DNA from: Duncaniella dubosii
GTDB lineage: Bacteria > Bacteroidota > Bacteroidia > Bacteroidales > Muribaculaceae
DNA: 64,000 bases
Assembly (NCBI RefSeq): GCF_004803915.1
Contig: NZ_CP039396.1
Location: 1,736,001 to 1,800,000 of the forward strand
Reading direction: 5' to 3'
In this document: one piece after another, positions 27,457 through 35,795 of the stretch
Layout of the letters: each line of letters begins with the position of its first letter
Position numbering within the stretch: position 1 is the stretch's first letter
Notes under the pieces: generated by a model
The model's input: the letters and a program-made list of their open reading frames with translations, nothing else
Database searches by the model: none
Told to the model about the DNA's origin: nothing
Translations under genes and position numbers: made by a program

Positions 27457-27953
27457 TCGGATTCCCATTCGTCAGGATTGTATGTGAGGTCAGTGTATGT
27501 GTCGACTGCGATCTGGAAGAAGGCGCAGGCGCAGCCGGTGAAGAAGTAGCGGTCAATCTCGGTGAAGGAGATGCGGGGGTCAATGAATATGCTGTTTTCC
27601 TCAAGGCGGATCTTTTCAAGGCATAGGACTGTCATGAACTGCCGGAAGAGCTCGCGCATGCCCTCAAGCATCCGCTCGCGGGCTTTTACGTCGGCGACGG
27701 GATGGCGGCGGGCGAGAAAGATGGTTTTGACCCGGCGGGTGTGCGGGGTGTTCTCGATGTCGAGACCTCCCTGAGATTCGTCGCTGACGGCGACGAATGC
27801 CTTTGAAGAGTGCATTGTCCCGAGGGCTTCATGGAAGCCTTCGAGGGAGGATACGCGCGCGAAACGGTATTCATGGGCTTTCGCAAGACGGTTTCGGGCG
27901 GTGAGACGCTCAAAGAAGGCTGCTGCGTCCCAGTGGAAATTCGAGTCGTTCAT
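27453..27953 (-). CDS. prophage structural-cluster protein of unknown function
   Basis: 166 residues from MNDSNFHWDAAAFFERLTAR; the start at 27953 follows the upstream stop by 13 bases. Mixed alpha/beta, with ARMLEGMRELFRQF-type helices and a C-terminal ISFTEIDRYFFTGCACAFFQ. The pattern fits minor tail or connector proteins that lie between neck and tail genes, but I recognise no family. Coupled by overlap to the downstream gene. Confidence 0.55.
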   Translation of the reverse strand: MNDSNFHWDAAAFFERLTARNRLAKAHEYRFARVSSLEGFHEALGTMHSSKAFVAVSDESQGGLDIENTPHTRRVKTIFLARRHPVADVKARERMLEGMRELFRQFMTVLCLEKIRLEENSIFIDPRISFTEIDRYFFTGCACAFFQIAVDTYTDLTYNPDEWESE

Positions 27954-27966
27954 TTCTGTACTGGTG

Positions 27967-28749
27967 TTATTTTTTGTTGTATCTGCGGCGGAGTTCTTCA
28001 TATTCGCGGGCCTGTGCATCAAGCTCCGTGAGCGCCCTCATTGCGTCAAGGGCGAGGATTTCGCGCTCCTTGGTGATGTCACCCTTGGTGAGTGCCCTGA
28101 TCTGTGCGTCAATGCCTCGGCGGATTTCGTCATAGGTGGGTGGGAGTGGTTCTTCGTCATTCCCGACTGTCTTAAAGAAGTCCGGGAACTGGACCGATAC
28201 GAGGTTCTTGACCCCTGCCCACCAGAAAAATATCCCGAGGGTGGCGGCGTCATCCGGGCGGATGTCTTCCTTGCGGTAGAGGATCGCCGCCATCTGTCTC
28301 AGCAATGTGTCATCTGGATCGAGCTGGTAGCGCTGCCAGAGTGTTTCGCATGCAAGCCATGAGTCAAATGACAGTCCGGTGGAGAGGTCCGCGGGTATGG
28401 CTTCCGCTCCGTCAACGCTGTCGAGCCGGACGGGTTCGAGGGGCGGCAGTCTTATCCAGTCCAAATGCGAGATGGCCGATGCCAGTACGGCTGCAGTGAG
28501 TGTGAATTCACGGCCGGCGTGCCGGAAGATGTCGCCGGAGGTGCAGGGGCATACGAGGGTGATGCCTGTCCAGCGGAGGAAACAGAGTGTCTGTACACGC
28601 GCTACGGTATTGGCGACGTAGGCTTCACGGGAGGGGAATGCGGTATGGAGGCTGGCGCGGTTGACGGACACCATTGCCGACAGCAGGAAACGGAGCTGTT
28701 CCTGTGTCAGCTCAGTCCATGAGCGCGGAACTGTAACGTCGATTGTCAT
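27967..28749 (-). CDS. prophage structural-cluster protein of unknown function
   Basis: 260 residues, MTIDVTVPRSWTELTQEQLR onward. Largely helical, with a C-terminal Arg/Glu-rich helix (LDAQAREYEELRRRYNKK). Proteins of this look sit beside DUF6712-type connectors in Bacteroidales prophages. The start shares one base with the upstream stop. No motif gives a function. Confidence 0.55.
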   Translation of the reverse strand: MTIDVTVPRSWTELTQEQLRFLLSAMVSVNRASLHTAFPSREAYVANTVARVQTLCFLRWTGITLVCPCTSGDIFRHAGREFTLTAAVLASAISHLDWIRLPPLEPVRLDSVDGAEAIPADLSTGLSFDSWLACETLWQRYQLDPDDTLLRQMAAILYRKEDIRPDDAATLGIFFWWAGVKNLVSVQFPDFFKTVGNDEEPLPPTYDEIRRGIDAQIRALTKGDITKEREILALDAMRALTELDAQAREYEELRRRYNKK

Positions 28750-29576
28750 CAGAAGAAGAATCCGCCCTTTACGGTGTTTTTGAATGGTTCGACCCTGAGT
28801 TTATCGCCCATTTCAGATTCCCAGATTTCACGGATTTCAGAAGAATATCCGATTTCCCGGATCACGGGTTCGACAAGATGCCATATTTCATGGGGGTCAG
28901 GGCAGCGGGTTTTCTGGTCGCGCGAATGGCAGGCAATATACCGCAGCTCGGCACGACGGATCATCTGCCATAGATTCTTTTCGTCAACAGATGCTTCCGG
29001 ATTATAAATGGCGCCACGAAGCTTAAGCATGAGCTTCCTGCCGAGATATTCATGTTCAAGCTCTGTCTGAAACCTGAGTGCGATGTCACGCATGGCCCGA
29101 TAGGCGGAGAGCAGGTCCGTATCCCTCTTACAGCTCTGTGCGTCATCGAGCCCGAACAGGAATGTTGCGAGCCAGTAATCCCCCATGGCGGTGTCGCGCC
29201 ATCCGGGGGTATCGAGAAGCATCATGATCAGGGTCTGGAGGTTTGCGTCAACGGAGGACTTCAGGGAGGCGACGAGGCGTTCGACGCGCTCCTTTGAGGC
29301 CGGGGCACGGCCGTCAGTACTTATGACGGCGAAACCTGCGGGGCTGAGTGTGATGTCCAGCGATGGCACCGCCTCGGCGAAGGCTTTGCATACGATTATC
29401 TTCTTGGCGAAAATTCCGACCGAAGGGGAAGGTTCATAGCCTTCGCCTATAAAATTGCCGGTGAGCCAAGCTGCGGCGGATTCGAGCCACGGCCTCAGTT
29501 TGTCAATGAGCAGATCCTCTCCTTCAACTTCGTGTATGACATTCGGTATCAGGGAGCGTAGCTCGGCATTAGTCAT
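28749..29576 (-). CDS. DUF6712-like head-tail connector protein
   Basis: 275 residues from MTNAELRSLIPNVIHEVEGE; this start overlaps the portal stop by 8 bases, a further upstream one by 20. The N-terminal helical part (LIDKLRPWLESAAAWLTGNF, FAKKIIVCKAFAEAVPSLDI) matches the general pattern of DUF6712 proteins from Bacteroidetes phages, found right after the portal. Likely part of the neck. Family assignment is from memory of the pattern and is tentative. Confidence 0.55.
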   Translation of the reverse strand: MTNAELRSLIPNVIHEVEGEDLLIDKLRPWLESAAAWLTGNFIGEGYEPSPSVGIFAKKIIVCKAFAEAVPSLDITLSPAGFAVISTDGRAPASKERVERLVASLKSSVDANLQTLIMMLLDTPGWRDTAMGDYWLATFLFGLDDAQSCKRDTDLLSAYRAMRDIALRFQTELEHEYLGRKLMLKLRGAIYNPEASVDEKNLWQMIRRAELRYIACHSRDQKTRCPDPHEIWHLVEPVIREIGYSSEIREIWESEMGDKLRVEPFKNTVKGGFFF

Positions 29577-30969
29577 TGTCTGTATCATTGTTTTCAGATT
29601 TTGCGGATACTTCTTTTGCGTCGGAGTGTTCGTCAAGAGTGGTCAGCTGCATGAAGGGGCAGTCAACATGCACTCCTTTCCACTTGTTGAAGCGTATTAT
29701 TATTTCATGTACGAGGAAGAGAATGTCATGATAGGGCTTCTGGAGGGCCTGTGCGATGGTGTAGAGTTCACGTTTGTCCGATCCGGAGTTGTTTGTCTGG
29801 GCTTTCCCGGGCACTGAGCCGACGAGGTTCGAGTGGACGCGCATGGTGAAACAGACCATGTTGACGGCTTCGGCGATGTCGCTTTCCCAGTCGCCCCCTT
29901 CCTTTGTCCTGCTGTCGATGGAGGTGACGGTTATGTCGGGCGATTCTCCCTTGCCGTCAAGGGAGATGCTTTTCGGTGTGAACAGCACTGCTCCGGTGTT
30001 CTCCACGTTGGTGAGGAATTCGAGCATTTCCTGTTTTTTCTCGTTCATCAGTTCTTCCCGCTTCTTGTGGTCGACGATGTGCCGGCTTGTGAAAAGGTTG
30101 TCCCAGTAGCGGGGGAGACCTCGATGACGTATTTTATTGGGCGCGGCGTTTTTTAATTTGGATGTCTTGGCTTCTCCGATCAGCCGCTTTATGTTGTACC
30201 AGCTTCCTTTGAAAAGGGCTGCGTAGTGGGGGATGGGATAATACATGGAGTCCACGCCCGGAAATTTGGTGAGGATGGCGAATTTACGGACGGAGGTGAC
30301 TTTATCACCGGCGCTGTTTCCGCGTGTTGCCCGGAGGCCCATGCGCTGCTGGAGATCCTTCCACGGGGAGCGCGGGTCAAGAAGGTCGATTACCTCGACC
30401 GTGTCAGATTGCGAGAGATTGCGGAACGGGGCGAACAGTATCTTGGTTATCCGGCCTGTCTTCGGGTCAGCGGGACAGAAGCGGCAGTAACAGGCGGGCT
30501 TGCGGTGAAGCTCGACAATCCTGTCGCCGGCATCATTCAGGATTATGACGGTGACGGCGAAGTTGAAGTGTTTGAGGTCCTGACATACGCCGAGGAAGTA
30601 GTCAGGCATGGGATTGTCAAGGAGGAAGTCCTCGACTTCCGCCCTGACTGCTTCGGTGGCAGCCCCGGTACAGTATTTAAGGCCGCTGCCATAGCAGACT
30701 TCGGCATTGAAGATCTGGCATGTGGAGAGGGTCTCGTCCTTTTCGATAAGGTCAATGAGGTTATAGGGCAGCATGTCATCTGCTCCCCATGTGACGTATT
30801 CGATGCCGTCAGGGGTACGGGTGATGTTGCAGTTGTCGGCGTCGCGGAAAACGGCGGCGGTGGAGGTGACGATTGCTGCCCTGACGTTGGTACGGGGGAC
30901 ATGATGGACTGAGAGGGTGTCGAAGCTGTAAGGCTGTGGCCTGTCGGCCGTGTGACTTGTCTTTTTCAT
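29569..30969 (-). CDS. phage portal protein
   Basis: 466 residues. The portal ring forms the DNA channel at one capsid vertex. Supporting features: YVTWGADDMLPYNLIDLIEK near 55-75, then a helical stem region, FPGVDSMYYPIPHYAALFKG and VCFTMRVHSNLVGSVPGKAQ with TNNSGSDKRELY (about 395-425), typical of the Bacteroidetes prophage portal group. The Asp/Asn-rich tail after 445 is disordered. It follows a 77-residue gene and precedes the connector by overlap. Confidence 0.75.
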   Translation of the reverse strand: MKKTSHTADRPQPYSFDTLSVHHVPRTNVRAAIVTSTAAVFRDADNCNITRTPDGIEYVTWGADDMLPYNLIDLIEKDETLSTCQIFNAEVCYGSGLKYCTGAATEAVRAEVEDFLLDNPMPDYFLGVCQDLKHFNFAVTVIILNDAGDRIVELHRKPACYCRFCPADPKTGRITKILFAPFRNLSQSDTVEVIDLLDPRSPWKDLQQRMGLRATRGNSAGDKVTSVRKFAILTKFPGVDSMYYPIPHYAALFKGSWYNIKRLIGEAKTSKLKNAAPNKIRHRGLPRYWDNLFTSRHIVDHKKREELMNEKKQEMLEFLTNVENTGAVLFTPKSISLDGKGESPDITVTSIDSRTKEGGDWESDIAEAVNMVCFTMRVHSNLVGSVPGKAQTNNSGSDKRELYTIAQALQKPYHDILFLVHEIIIRFNKWKGVHVDCPFMQLTTLDEHSDAKEVSAKSENNDTDND

Positions 30970-30992
30970 TACTGGAGAGAGTGGACTGGGTT

Positions 30993-31226
30993 TTACAGGT
31001 AGACATCGAAGTCATCAATGCCTATGATGCAGACGTCATGGATGGTGCGGATTTCGCCGGACCGTACGGATTTGACTGACCTTGTGCCCTTGTAGCGGTC
31101 AAAGCTGAGCGATATGATGTCGCTGAATTCGATAAGGCGGCCTTTAACGGTGACGACCCGGAGCGAGACGCGCTCGCCACGGTCAAGCATGGCGCGTGCC
31201 TGTGATATGTGGATGGCTTTTTTCAT
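30993..31226 (-). CDS. small conserved-looking prophage protein before the portal
   Basis: 77 residues, MKKAIHISQARAMLDRGERV onward. A short basic helix then a compact beta domain (VSLRVVTVKGRLIEFSDIIS, HDVCIIGIDDFDVYL). It appears fused to the upstream gene in one reading only because that gene carries a frameshift. Function unknown; 23 bases upstream of the portal start. Confidence 0.6.
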   Translation of the reverse strand: MKKAIHISQARAMLDRGERVSLRVVTVKGRLIEFSDIISLSFDRYKGTRSVKSVRSGEIRTIHDVCIIGIDDFDVYL

Positions 31227-31260
31227 TGCTGTGGACGGTGGTTTTCTGACTGTGCCGGTG

Positions 31261-32330
31261 TCAGGTGAATTCGGCTGTAAATTCCTGTGTGAATATGTGT
31301 GTGCGACCGGGCATGAGTCCTCCCATTTCATCCAAGGAGAGACGTGGACGCTTCCCGGGAAGCGGAATGTGAATTTGAGGGATGTTAGCGTGTCATCGCT
31401 GTTGTCGGCCTCGAGTGTATGGTCAGTTATTATGACGGGACATTCCTCAATGGATGTGCAGAGGCTTATGTCACGCGAGCCGATGAGCTGTTCGATTTCA
31501 CCGGCCTGTGCGACGGTGAGTGGTGCTGTCTGCACTTCATAGGTGCGCTCGGAGGTGCGGTTATACTGGGTGAACCTGTCGGAACATACGGCTGTCTCCC
31601 GGTCAAATATGGTTTTACGGCTGACTGTGCCGACTATATCGAGGTATTCGACGGCGTTGAATATGTTGCGGAAACGGAAGGTGAGATAAAAGGGGTGGTC
31701 AACGATGTAGAAGAGTTTCTGCCGGCGGCCATGGCTGACGGTGAAGTAGGCGGCTTTCTCGACGGGGGCGTTGTCACCGGCCGGGGTGGCCGCGGCGAAT
31801 CCGATGATGTCACTGACGGCGAATGAGAGGTGGTCAGCGCCGGGGGTGCGGGTGAATGTGCGTTCGGCCGAGGTCAGCGATCCCGCTGCGTCAAACCCTA
31901 CGAGGCGGACACGGTAGGTGGCCGGCCCGTCCGGGAGGTGGGCGAGGGAGACGGCTGATCCGGTATGCACGATGGTGTGCCCTGAGGCGCACAGGAATGA
32001 CAGCGCGGGGTCAAAGTCAGCGGGAAGTTCGTATTCGCAATGCAGGGCGGTGAAGGTGGCGGCCACGTCATCAAAGCGTATCTCTATGTCATCGGACATG
32101 AGGCCGAGGGCGCGGAAGCGCTCCTCGATGAGCGTGCCGATGTCGGTGAATTCGACAATGCCGTCAAAGGGATAGAGCGTGGTGGAGAATATGATGTCAT
32201 GCGCGGCGGCAGGACTGCGCACAATCTCGACCGTCAGTTTCGGCCTGTCGGTACTGACGCGTAAGGAGTACAAGGCCGATGTAAGGACGGGCAAATCCGG
32301 GGACGGGGGGTTGAGTATCACTGTTGACAT
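31261..32330 (-). CDS. tail- or neck-associated beta protein, one apparent frameshift
   Basis: About 356 residues after adding one base at the C run 31354-31356. As read, the protein runs from MSTVILNPPSPDLPVLTSAL to LKFTFRFPG and then goes out of frame; the repaired end is KRPRLSLDEMGGLMPGRTHI followed by FTQEFTAEFT. Beta-rich, with YDLPADFDPALSFL-like and TYRVRLVGFDAAGSL strands. First gene of the second late transcript, just after the terminators at 32376-32475. No family recognised. Confidence 0.6.
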
Positions 32331-32375
32331 GATGCAAATTTATTCTGCGTGGGAGCGGGGATAAAAGACAAACAA

Positions 32376-32414
32376 GGCGAGTGGCACTACCACATATCAG
32401 GAGTGCCACTCGCC
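32376..32414 (-). terminator. terminator after the ArdC operon (distal)
   Basis: Perfect 13-bp stem GGCGAGTGGCACT with a 13-base loop, followed on the minus strand by a T-rich TTGTTTGTCTTTTA. It lies just before the next gene starts at 32330. Confidence 0.8.
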
Positions 32415-32448
32415 GGCGCGGGTTTCCCCCTGCGAGGACGTGGTAAAT

Positions 32449-32475
32449 GCGGGAGGGAGATTTATTCCCTCCCGC
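32449..32475 (-). terminator. terminator-like hairpin directly after ardC-like gene
   Basis: Perfect 10-bp stem GCGGGAGGGA with a 7-base loop, 6 bases past the stop. With the second hairpin at 32376 it forms a double terminator. Confidence 0.65.
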
Positions 32476-32481
32476 GTGGAA

Positions 32482-33363
32482 TCATTCAGGCTGTTCGTCA
32501 TTCAATATGTATCGTGCAGCTTTTTCAGCTCTTGATGCAGCCCATACAATGGCCACAGGGTCATTTTTAAGAGCACGACGCCAGCCTTGTATATATGCCA
32601 CGGAATTTCTGAAGGCTTTTTCCGTGTCAACGCCTGTGCGGTGGCACAGCATGGCAGCGGAAATCTCGGCTACAAGTTCTTCACGCGAATAATCTTCAGA
32701 ACCGAAAAACGTTATACCCTGCGACGCTTTCCGATTGCAGCGTGATTCGGTTAGTGTGGAATGGCTTAATTCGTGGAACGTGGTTGAGTAGTATTCGGCG
32801 ATGTCTGCAAACTGAGACGGATTCGGGACTTTTACGCTATCGTCAAATGGTCTGTAAAACGCTCTGTCAGATGCAGAGTTATCAAAATTTATATTTTCCC
32901 GGCTGATATAGGCTGAAATTACGGCTTCCGCTGTATTATCAAGTGTATGCGTGTAACCTGATGTGTCGATTTGCGGGCAATCTATGCCGTTAATATCGCT
33001 CTGATGAAATACGCGGTACATTTTCAGCATTGGTATATTTTTTTTCATCGGAGATTCTGCTTCGTTCTCATCTTTCGAACCTATCACTATATTTGAGTCA
33101 ACAGTGAGTGTCTTATAGAAAAAAATAGCTTCTGATTTTGCGCCCTTACGGATGTGACCGCCTCGCTCTTTCACTTGTTTAAATGTGAAATAGAAACCCG
33201 GACGTTGACCGAGAAGAAGCTGATTTAAGAGGGAATAAGGCTTGTTAGTGGCACCGCTACGGCAGGAGAAAGAAGCCGCCCAAGGCTTTTGCCATGAAAT
33301 TTCGCCCTTATCGAGCATTTCTATGATTTTGGCGGTGACTTGTTCGTATATTTCAGATTTCAT
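32482..33363 (-). CDS. ArdC-like antirestriction protein
   Basis: 293 residues. An N-terminal ssDNA-binding domain (EISWQKPWAASFSCRSGATN, SLLNQLLLGQRPGFYFTFKQ, GGHIRKGAKSEAIFFYK; residues about 15-105) is followed by a zincin-like metallopeptidase domain with HELSH (about residue 197) and a downstream EELVAEISAAMLC. ArdC proteins protect incoming DNA from restriction, and some cleave or bind ssDNA. In a prophage it would help establishment in a new host. It is the last of a three-gene unit flanked by terminators on both sides. Confidence 0.88.
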   Translation of the reverse strand: MKSEIYEQVTAKIIEMLDKGEISWQKPWAASFSCRSGATNKPYSLLNQLLLGQRPGFYFTFKQVKERGGHIRKGAKSEAIFFYKTLTVDSNIVIGSKDENEAESPMKKNIPMLKMYRVFHQSDINGIDCPQIDTSGYTHTLDNTAEAVISAYISRENINFDNSASDRAFYRPFDDSVKVPNPSQFADIAEYYSTTFHELSHSTLTESRCNRKASQGITFFGSEDYSREELVAEISAAMLCHRTGVDTEKAFRNSVAYIQGWRRALKNDPVAIVWAASRAEKAARYILNDEQPE

Positions 33364-33415
33364 TAGGAAGAAAAGTATTGAATTTATAAAAAAGAAAGGA
33401 GAATGAGTATGTAGA

Positions 33416-33724
33416 TTATTTTATGGAAACACTGGCCTGTGCCTTTGCCCGATTGCATATTGCGCCTGTGCGCTGTATTTCCCACAGAAGGAGTTCAAAG
33501 GCTCTACGCGCTATATAGAGACCATGACGCTTTTGCAAACTAAAAGCATAATCCATGGCATTTGCCGCATTTGAAAAGATTATTGACTCTGTGGTGGTAC
33601 GCTCGGCCATGTGATAAATACCTACTGACAGGCGACCTGCTACATAAGTGGCATTTATAAAAGATGGTACGATAAAGTTGTTCGGATTCTGGATGGTGTT
33701 GGCTGTCTGTTGCATGGTAATCAT
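33416..33724 (-). CDS. small prophage protein upstream of ardC
   Basis: 102 residues, MITMQQTANTIQNPNNFIVP. The segment SFINATYVAGRLSVGIYHMA then helical AMDYAFSLQKRHGLYIARRA suggests a compact alpha/beta fold. Small partner genes of this kind are common beside ardC in mobile elements; I do not recognise the family. Confidence 0.55.
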   Translation of the reverse strand: MITMQQTANTIQNPNNFIVPSFINATYVAGRLSVGIYHMAERTTTESIIFSNAANAMDYAFSLQKRHGLYIARRAFELLLWEIQRTGAICNRAKAQASVSIK

Positions 33725-33752
33725 TATTTTTTCATGTTATTTATTTGTGATG

Positions 33753-33944
33753 TCAGCATCCGAAGAAGATGCGGAAGAATGCTTTATTGACCTCTACCTC
33801 GAAATGAGCGGAGCCGTTATTAGACGTGCGGCCATTTATCGGATTGGAGGAGAGGTGAGCAGCTTTTATAAGCTCTTGGGATTTATTGATTTCAGGCTTC
33901 TGTGAGCCAGCGGGCTGTACTTTATTCATGATTTTCTTTTCCAT
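33753..33944 (-). CDS. short prophage peptide upstream of ardC
   Basis: 63 residues, MEKKIMNKVQPAGSQKPEIN onward, polar and probably disordered, with a hydrophobic end (NKAFFRIFFGC). First frame of the ArdC unit and 28 bases upstream of the next gene. Weak evidence: short, no family. Confidence 0.4.
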   Translation of the reverse strand: MEKKIMNKVQPAGSQKPEINKSQELIKAAHLSSNPINGRTSNNGSAHFEVEVNKAFFRIFFGC

Positions 33945-34324
33945 TTTTCGTCCTTGTTATCGAGTTTGATTTAGCTTTTACATTGCAAGGAGAGGGTGGA
34001 CGAAAGCTCCAGAGGCAAATTTTTGGAGGAAAATACTCTGCCGCAGGGAGGAAGATTTTCAACCAAAGCGAAGCCCAATTTGCATGGTGCGTGTCTGCCC
34101 TAACTTCGCGATGTAAATTGCGTCCAAATCAAACCGGATGCAAGGACTCCGGGAAAATGGATAGGAAAACAAAAAAGATGTACAGCCCGCCGGATCACAG
34201 AGGCCGGTGCATGCAGAAATCAAGAAATACCAAGAGAAATGAGTCAGGGATAGAAACCGACAGGCCGAGACTCCGGCTCGGTGCAACGCATGATAGCCCG
34301 GCCCGCAGGGAGACTCCATGAAAG
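33945..34324. other. intergenic region between lysis and ArdC units
   Basis: 380 bases. It must carry the promoter of the ArdC unit (minus strand), although no clear TTTG/TAnnTTTG pair is visible. A 112-codon plus-strand frame and an 86-codon minus-strand frame exist here, but both have atypical composition and no neighbours to support them; I do not call them. Confidence 0.4.
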
Positions 34325-34361
34325 AAAAAAAGGCCGTCCACCGGCGTGACCGGGAACGACC
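34325..34361 (-). terminator. terminator of the capsid-lysis transcript
   Basis: On the minus strand GGTCGTTC pairs with GGACGGCC (with G-U pairs) around CCGG/CCGG, followed by seven T. It lies 38 bases past the stop of the lysis-cluster lipoprotein. Confidence 0.8.
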
Positions 34362-34398
34362 TGAGGAGAGATTTTTAAGGAGAGAGGAGAACGGTGTG

Positions 34399-34931
34399 TC
34401 AGGAAGGGGGTGAACGTGTCTTGCGCATGGAATAGCCCACTGGAACGGCTATGGCGATAACCAGTATGAACAGGAGATATATAAGGGGGTGTTTAAGGAT
34501 GATAGCGGAGATCCGCGCGTGTCCCGGGTGTCCTGCTGCATGGCGGATCCGCTACTGGCAGAAAGATCTATGTTATCCTGTACAGAGGCGTTGGAATGCC
34601 CGCCGGTGTCAATCGTGGCCGAATCCTTTGTTACGGCATGCCCGACGGTGATTGTCATCGGTGCGGGAGGAAGTCCGGGATGTAATGTGTCCGGGGGATA
34701 GAATACGATTTCCAGTCCGGACAGTTCCATTGCGCGGGTGGCTGCGAGCAGGGTGTGGAATCCATTATCAGCACGATAAACATGTGTGGCGTCAAGATCA
34801 ATCCGTGAGGAGTCCGCATAGTCAGTGCGGGTCTGCCTTGAGGAGTGGCAGGAGCAGAAGGAGAGGAGGAGAATGAGTATCAGGATCGGATACGGGCTGG
34901 TCAGAAGTCGCATAGCTTGAAGGATGGACAT
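34399..34931 (-). CDS. spanin-like lysis-cluster lipoprotein, one apparent frameshift
   Basis: About 177 residues once a base is added to the run at 34526-34528. The N-terminus YPILILILLLSFCSC is a signal with lipobox (FCSC), and the repaired C-terminus LKHPLIYLLFILVIAIAVPV is one membrane helix followed by basic SMRKTRS. A lipid-anchored or exported middle with a C-terminal inner-membrane helix suits a protein bridging both membranes at lysis. It overlaps the amidase end by 31 bases. The spanin role is inferred from position and topology. Confidence 0.55.
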
Positions 34932-35491
34932 GCTTTGTTTGCAAATTCGTGGTGACAGTGTATGGTCGCTCCGGGATATCTCAGCTGCAGAGAGGCCACA
35001 AGATCATGCAATGATTTTTTCTGAGCCGGTGTGCGGGTGTCCTTGGGTGTCACTCCGTCAGTGGCGCACCCGCCGATGTAGCTGATTCCGATGGAGCATG
35101 CGTTCTGGCCGAGGCAGTGCGCTCCGACGACGGATTCCGGGCGGCCGGGATGGACGGTGCCGTCGCGGGAGATGACGTAGTGATAGCCAATGTCACTGAA
35201 CCCCTGCGCAAGATGCCACTGCCGGATCTGTTCTACTGTAAAGTCCTGACCTTCCGGGGTGGCGGTGCAGTGGAGGATTATTTTGGTGATGCTCCGGCGA
35301 TAAGGGGCTATTCCTAGCGCCGACCATGTCTTAGGGCCGACGATGCCGTCAGCCTCAAGCCCCTGAGAAAACTGATATGTTCTGACTGCTTCTTCGGTGA
35401 CCGGGCCGAAAATGCCGTCAGCAATGAGCGCGAGGCTCGATTGCAAGGTGCGGACATCCTGTCCGCGGCTTCCTAAGCGTAGTGTCTGCAT
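34901..35491 (-). CDS. phage endolysin: N-acetylmuramoyl-L-alanine amidase with PG-binding domain
   Basis: 196 residues. Residues 1-60 form a peptidoglycan-binding type 1 domain (LRLGSRGQDVRTLQSSLALI, DGIVGPKTWSALG). Residues about 68-196 form an Amidase_2 domain with zinc-ligand histidines in ILHCTATPEG (near 75) and IHCHHEFANKACPSF (near 178-192), and the YHYVISRDGTVHPGRP core. It cuts the amide bond between muramic acid and the stem peptide. It lies between a holin-like and a spanin-like gene. Confidence 0.93.
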   Translation of the reverse strand: MQTLRLGSRGQDVRTLQSSLALIADGIFGPVTEEAVRTYQFSQGLEADGIVGPKTWSALGIAPYRRSITKIILHCTATPEGQDFTVEQIRQWHLAQGFSDIGYHYVISRDGTVHPGRPESVVGAHCLGQNACSIGISYIGGCATDGVTPKDTRTPAQKKSLHDLVASLQLRYPGATIHCHHEFANKACPSFKLCDF

Positions 35492-35515
35492 GATGGATCG
35501 GGTTTTGTACGGTGT

Positions 35516-35725
35516 TCAAACAGGGTCATTATCACAGGATTTTTTTATTTCGATATTCATAAGCGAGCCGGCTATGGCGATGATTTTGGCGAAGAGGATG
35601 AGGGTGACGTTGCTCAGCTGTCCGACGGGAGGGCTGAAGAAATCGTAGAGGATGAGCGCCACGGCCACTATGATCAGTGTGATTCCGAGAATGTGGCGGT
35701 GGGTCTGAATGGTGGACTTTTTCAT
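35516..35725 (-). CDS. holin-like small membrane protein
   Basis: 69 residues from MKKSTIQTHRHILGITLIIV; the start at 35725 is preferred over 35755. Two hydrophobic segments (ILGITLIIVAVALILYDFF and LTLILFAKIIAIAGSLMNI, the first residues approximate) joined by a short turn, and a charged C-terminus KKSCDNDPV. Size, topology and place between terminase and amidase indicate a class II-type holin. Confidence 0.7.
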   Translation of the reverse strand: MKKSTIQTHRHILGITLIIVAVALILYDFFSPPVGQLSNVTLILFAKIIAIAGSLMNIEIKKSCDNDPV

Positions 35726-35795
35726 TGCGGAGAGTGATGGATGATTATGGCGCAAAGTTACGCCGGGATGTATTTACGGAAAAAGACAGTACGAG

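Noticed and set aside
30226..30912. 228-codon plus-strand frame opposite the portal gene
   Set aside because: Shadow of the portal frame on the other strand; no neighbours on that strand.
33983..34321. 112-codon plus-strand frame upstream of the ArdC unit
   Set aside because: Plus-strand gene between minus-strand units with odd composition (Lys/Arg/Ser-rich, no start context); more likely regulatory DNA.
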